DNA from: Treponema sp.
GTDB taxonomy: Bacteria; Spirochaetota; Spirochaetia; Treponematales; Treponemataceae
Length of the DNA stretch: 34,669 bases
Reading direction: 5' to 3'
Assembly: GCA_016296205.1 (NCBI GenBank)
Contig: JAEDJS010000015.1
Coordinates: 1-34,669, forward strand
Below the pieces are notes generated by a model that was not told where the DNA came from, ran no database searches, and saw only the letters and a list, made by a program, of their open reading frames with translations. Position numbers and translations under genes: made by a program. Below are positions 31,377 to 34,669 of the stretch, piece after piece. Positions within the stretch are counted from its first letter, which is position 1. The number at the start of each line of letters is the position of its first letter.

Positions 31377-31448
31377 GTATTTTTCCTTTTTTTAGTTGAA
31401 TTTTTATTCAATTTATTTTTAAACTGCTGCCCTTGTTACAGCTTCTAC

Positions 31449-32510
31449 TTATTCCCAGTTAGTTTCTACTATTAATTCTCTCATAAAATCCAAAGGTTTT
31501 ATTTCTTTATTCAGAATTCTGTAAAGTCCGTCACAAATCTGTAATTTTAATCCCTTTTCTTCACAAATCTGATGAACATATTTACATGCAATTGCACCTT
31601 CCGGAAGATAACCAACAAGTTTTACATTTGCAATAAGATCATCAAGATTTTTAAAGCGGTCAAGCATATTTGTTTTAATAATATCCTGACCAAATCTTCT
31701 GTTGCGGCCATATTTACTTTTACAGGTTACGTCCAAATCACCTACGCCACTGATACTTGTAAATGTTTCTGCATGAGTTGCTCCCATTGCAAAACCAAGA
31801 CGCTGAATTTCGTTAAGTCCTGCTGCCATCAAAAGACTTTCGCAATTATCACCAAAAAGGCTTGAAACTTCTGTAAGAGCATCCAAAGCACCGTAAACAA
31901 CAGCAATAACATTTTTTGCAGCGGCACAAATCTGTACACCAACAATATCAAAGCTTGAATATGGCAATAATCCCGGAACCTTCATAAGTTCACGGAGACG
32001 AATTGAATTTCTTGGATTTTCACTGGCTGCAACAAGCCCTGTAACTTTTCCCATTGCTACTTCTTCTGCATGACTTGGACCTGCAATATAAACTGTCTGG
32101 TGGGCATAACATTCTGGAAGAGCAGATTCCATTGTTTCAAGAATCAACTTTGGACCATTTTCTGTTGGCACAAAACCTTTTGTAAGAGTTCCAACAACAC
32201 TTGTTCCGTTCTGAATATTTGGCACATTCACAAACTGTTTAATTGTGCTGGCAAGATACAAAGAAGGGCTTCCCAGAATAATAAATTCTTTATCTGTTGC
32301 ACATTCAATAATATCACCTGTTGCAGTAAGATTTTCATGCAGTTCAATACCTGGCAGGTAACGTATATTTTCATGGCTTTTATTGATTGATTCAACAACA
32401 TCTGGCTCCATTGCCCAAACCTGAACTTCATTTCCACCTCTAGCCAAAGCTGTAGCAAATGCTGTACCCCAGGCACCTGCACCAATAACGCCAACTTTCT
32501 TTCCAGCCAT
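31449..32510 (-). CDS. gpsA: NAD(P)H-dependent glycerol-3-phosphate dehydrogenase
   Basis: A 353-aa cytosolic enzyme reducing dihydroxyacetone phosphate to sn-glycerol 3-phosphate for phospholipid synthesis. The N-terminal Rossmann motif is VIGAGAWGTAFA (G10, G12, G15). GPSHAEEVA and the catalytic-lysine segment AAAKNVIAVVYGALD are present, and the C-terminal helical domain begins after them. The open frame extends 30 codons upstream, but GGAGG lies 8 nt before the ATG at 32510 and the length then matches the family, so that start is used. It is divergent from the aconitase-family gene across 118 bp. Confidence 0.96.
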   Translation of the reverse strand: MAGKKVGVIGAGAWGTAFATALARGGNEVQVWAMEPDVVESINKSHENIRYLPGIELHENLTATGDIIECATDKEFIILGSPSLYLASTIKQFVNVPNIQNGTSVVGTLTKGFVPTENGPKLILETMESALPECYAHQTVYIAGPSHAEEVAMGKVTGLVAASENPRNSIRLRELMKVPGLLPYSSFDIVGVQICAAAKNVIAVVYGALDALTEVSSLFGDNCESLLMAAGLNEIQRLGFAMGATHAETFTSISGVGDLDVTCKSKYGRNRRFGQDIIKTNMLDRFKNLDDLIANVKLVGYLPEGAIACKYVHQICEEKGLKLQICDGLYRILNKEIKPLDFMRELIVETNWE

Positions 32511-32588
32511 ATATTCATCCTCCAAAGAGTGTATCTTTAAAATATTTTCTGTATATTTTACCACGATATTCCAAAAAACTCCATAGTT

Positions 32589-32597
32589 TGATATAAT
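32589..32597 (+). promoter_or_regulatory. extended -10 promoter of the aconitase-family gene
   Basis: TG-A-TATAAT is a full extended -10 with the hexamer at 32592-32597. The -35 is weak (TTCCAA at 32569-32574). The predicted leader of about 25 nt carries AGAGG (32617-32621), 7 nt before the ATG. Confidence 0.6.
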
Positions 32598-32628
32598 CAT
32601 TTCGATTTTAACACACAGAGGTTCAATT

Positions 32629-34669
32629 ATGGTAAATTTATGGAAATCTGGTGCTTATCTGGAAAACGGTAAGCTTGTTGCAGAGGAAAAATTCAACTCA
32701 TCTGTATCAAAAGACCAGGCTAAAATGAATACAATGGCTTATTCAATTTTGCAGAACCACAACACTTCAGGTGATGCAGATAAGTTAAAAATCAAGTTTG
32801 ACAAAATCACTTCCCACGACATTACTTACGTTGGGATTATTCAGACAGCCCGTGCTTCTGGCCTGGAAAAATTTCCGATTCCATACGTTCTTACAAACTG
32901 CCACAACTCTTTGTGTGCTGTAGGCGGAACAATTAACGATGACGACCACATGTTTGGTCTTACTTGTGCTCAGAAATACGGCGGAATTTATGTTCCACCT
33001 CATCAGGCAGTTATTCACCAGTATGCCCGGGAAATGATGGCAGAATGCGGCGGAATGATTCTTGGTTCAGACAGCCACACTCGTTACGGTGCACTGGGAA
33101 CAATGGCTATTGGAGAAGGCGGTGGAGAACTTGCAAAACAGCTTTTGGGCCGCACATACGATGTAAACATGCCTGGCGTAATTGCAATTTACTTGGACGG
33201 AGAAGTTCAGCCAGGTGTTGGACCACAAGACGTTGCCCTTGCAATTATCAAAGCGGTTTTTGACAACGGTTATGTTAAAAACAAAGTAATGGAATTTGTA
33301 GGCCCTGGAATCGAAAAACTTTCTGCAGAATTCAGAATCGGTGTTGATGTTATGACAACAGAAACAACTTGTCTTTCATCAATCTGGACAACAGATTCAA
33401 AAATTCAGGAATTCTATGCAATTCACGGAAGAGCTGACTGCTACAAGAAAATTGAACCTCAGGGTGTTGCTTACTACGACGGTGTTGTAGAAGTAAACCT
33501 TTCAAAAATCCAGCCAATGATTGCACTTCCTTTCCACCCAAGCAACGCTTACACAATCGACTTTGTAAACCAGAACCTTGGTGATGTTCTTAGAGAAACA
33601 GAAAAACGTGCAAAAGTAAGTTTTGGCGACAAAGTTAACTTCAACCTTACAGACAAAATCATCAACGGAAAACTTTATGTTGATCAGGGTGTTATTGCAG
33701 GTTGTGCTGGTGGTGGTTACGAAAACATTTGTGCCGCTGCAGACATTCTCAAAAACAAAAACACTGGTAACGATAAATTCTATCTTAGCGTTTATCCTGC
33801 ATCAACTCCTGTATACATGGAGCTTATGAAGAACGGTGCCGCAGTTGAACTTATGAAAGCTGGTGCTATTGTTAAAACTGCATTCTGTGGTCCATGTTTT
33901 GGTGCTGGTGATACTCCTGCTAACGGTGCTCTTTCTATCCGCCATTCAACACGTAACTTCCCTAACCGCGAAGGTTCTAAGATTCAGAATGGTCAGCTTA
34001 GTTCTGTTGCTCTTATGGATGCCCGCTCAATTGCCGCTACAGCTGCAAACAAAGGATTCCTTACTCCAGCAACAGCATTCGATGCAGATTACTCAAACAA
34101 AAAATACTTCTTTGACAAAACAATTTACGAATCACGAGTTTACGATTCAAAAGGTGTTGCTCACCCAGAACAGAAAATCCAGTTTGGTCCAAACATTAAA
34201 GACTGGCCAAAAATGGAAGCTCTTGGAGAAAATCTTCTTGTTAAAGTTGTTTCAGAAATTCACGACCCAGTCACAACAACAGACGAACTGATTCCTTCTG
34301 GTGAAACATCAAGTTTCCGCTCAAATCCACTTGGTCTTGCTGAATTTACACTTAGCCGCAAAGATCCGGACTATGTTCCTAATGCAAAAGCTGTTAGAGA
34401 TAAAACAGGAGATATTGCTTCTCAAATTAAAAACACAGAATGGGCTCTTAAAAATGCTGTTCCAGGATTCAAAAACCTTGGAGAATCAACAACAATTGGT
34501 TCTACAATTTATGCTGTAAAACCAGGTGATGGCAGTGCCCGTGAACAGGCTGCTTCATGCCAGAGAGTTCTTGGGGCTTCCGCAAACATTGCCTGCGAAT
34601 ATGCAACAAAACGCTACCGTTCAAACCTTATGAACTGGGGTATGCTTCCATTCCTTTACAAAGCTGGTG
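32629..34669 (+). CDS. aconitase-family hydratase (partial, 3' end off window)
   Basis: The frame is open from the ATG at 32629 to the window end (680 codons; the 3' end is missing). The protein belongs to the aconitase superfamily of 4Fe-4S (de)hydratases. SDSHT is at 147-151, CGPC at 420-423, and IRHSTRNFPNREG shortly after. The first cluster cysteine is C359 in AGCAGGGYEN, where classical aconitases have GSCTNSR. The swivel domain follows (TIGSTIYAV, RVLGASANIACEYA). The order resembles E. coli YbhJ-type hydratases more than AcnA/AcnB. The substrate is unknown, and treponemes generally lack a full citric acid cycle, so a role outside the cycle is likely. Confidence 0.8.
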   Translation, partial: MVNLWKSGAYLENGKLVAEEKFNSSVSKDQAKMNTMAYSILQNHNTSGDADKLKIKFDKITSHDITYVGIIQTARASGLEKFPIPYVLTNCHNSLCAVGGTINDDDHMFGLTCAQKYGGIYVPPHQAVIHQYAREMMAECGGMILGSDSHTRYGALGTMAIGEGGGELAKQLLGRTYDVNMPGVIAIYLDGEVQPGVGPQDVALAIIKAVFDNGYVKNKVMEFVGPGIEKLSAEFRIGVDVMTTETTCLSSIWTTDSKIQEFYAIHGRADCYKKIEPQGVAYYDGVVEVNLSKIQPMIALPFHPSNAYTIDFVNQNLGDVLRETEKRAKVSFGDKVNFNLTDKIINGKLYVDQGVIAGCAGGGYENICAAADILKNKNTGNDKFYLSVYPASTPVYMELMKNGAAVELMKAGAIVKTAFCGPCFGAGDTPANGALSIRHSTRNFPNREGSKIQNGQLSSVALMDARSIAATAANKGFLTPATAFDADYSNKKYFFDKTIYESRVYDSKGVAHPEQKIQFGPNIKDWPKMEALGENLLVKVVSEIHDPVTTTDELIPSGETSSFRSNPLGLAEFTLSRKDPDYVPNAKAVRDKTGDIASQIKNTEWALKNAVPGFKNLGESTTIGSTIYAVKPGDGSAREQAASCQRVLGASANIACEYATKRYRSNLMNWGMLPFLYKAG

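Noticed and set aside
9210..31400. Recurring AAGTTGAATT-like motif in several intergenic regions (near 9215, 14405, 20210, 31398)
   Set aside because: It occurs in different orientations relative to genes and also inside coding regions, and it is composed of common AT-rich words; no consistent position was found.
32510..32600. Longer gpsA start at 32600
   Set aside because: The extra 30 codons do not look like family sequence, and a GGAGG lies 8 nt before the ATG at 32510.

Overview
The window reads as part of a spirochaete chromosome, most likely a commensal or host-associated Treponema. The base composition is AT-rich. The reasons for this call are family-level: a bacterial XPB/ERCC3 helicase with its partner gene, a long PFK of the GGDG/PKTVDND type, a groEL with no groES beside it, a DUF4015 glycoside-hydrolase-like exported protein, PfoR-type and dicarboxylate-type transporters, and many lipoproteins. 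No phage, insertion sequence, CRISPR array, rRNA or tRNA gene is visible. All genes look intact; the last one (aconitase family) runs off the right edge.

Layout. 1-10.1 kb is a minus-strand block: an SH3-type lipoprotein, oligopeptidase pepF, an FtsH-like AAA+ ATPase without a protease domain, an adenosine-deaminase-family enzyme, mnmE, the exported DUF4015 protein and a degenerate HD-GYP protein. The last four genes before pepF (DUF4015, mnmE, ada-like, AAA+) overlap or are closely spaced and form an operon; pepF has its own promoter. 10.1-15.1 kb holds plus-strand genes (a solute-binding-like protein, a two-E-set carbohydrate-binding-like protein, a spirochaete hypothetical and mgtC) with a minus-strand dicarboxylate-type symporter between them. 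15.1-20.1 kb holds pfoR and the XPB helicase with a 694-aa partner. 20.2-24.6 kb has an exported EEP-family nuclease/phosphatase lipoprotein converging on an orphan D12-class adenine methyltransferase, then a lipoprotein and PFK. 24.8-27.4 kb has an exported protein and groEL. 27.4-27.8 kb is a mosaic of palindromic repeats. 27.9-29.8 kb is an astacin-like metalloprotease lipoprotein with a small lipoprotein. 29.9-34.7 kb is ffh, gpsA and the start of an aconitase-family hydratase.

Two observations stand out. First, most operon-leading genes without a Shine-Dalgarno have a sigma70-like promoter whose -10 box ends 6 (sometimes 8) nt before the ATG. This predicts leaderless mRNAs, while operon-internal genes and other leading genes carry normal Shine-Dalgarno sites. 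Second, the helicase XPB and its downstream partner share a homologous domain (YE-[VL]-PQS core), which suggests an XPB-p52-like two-subunit machine.

The window also has three kinds of intergenic repeat. One is a 54-bp hairpin present twice with a compensatory base-pair change. One is a ~203-bp imperfect palindrome filling a convergent junction. The third is a BIME-like mosaic after groEL. All functional calls are from reading motifs by eye; no database search was run.
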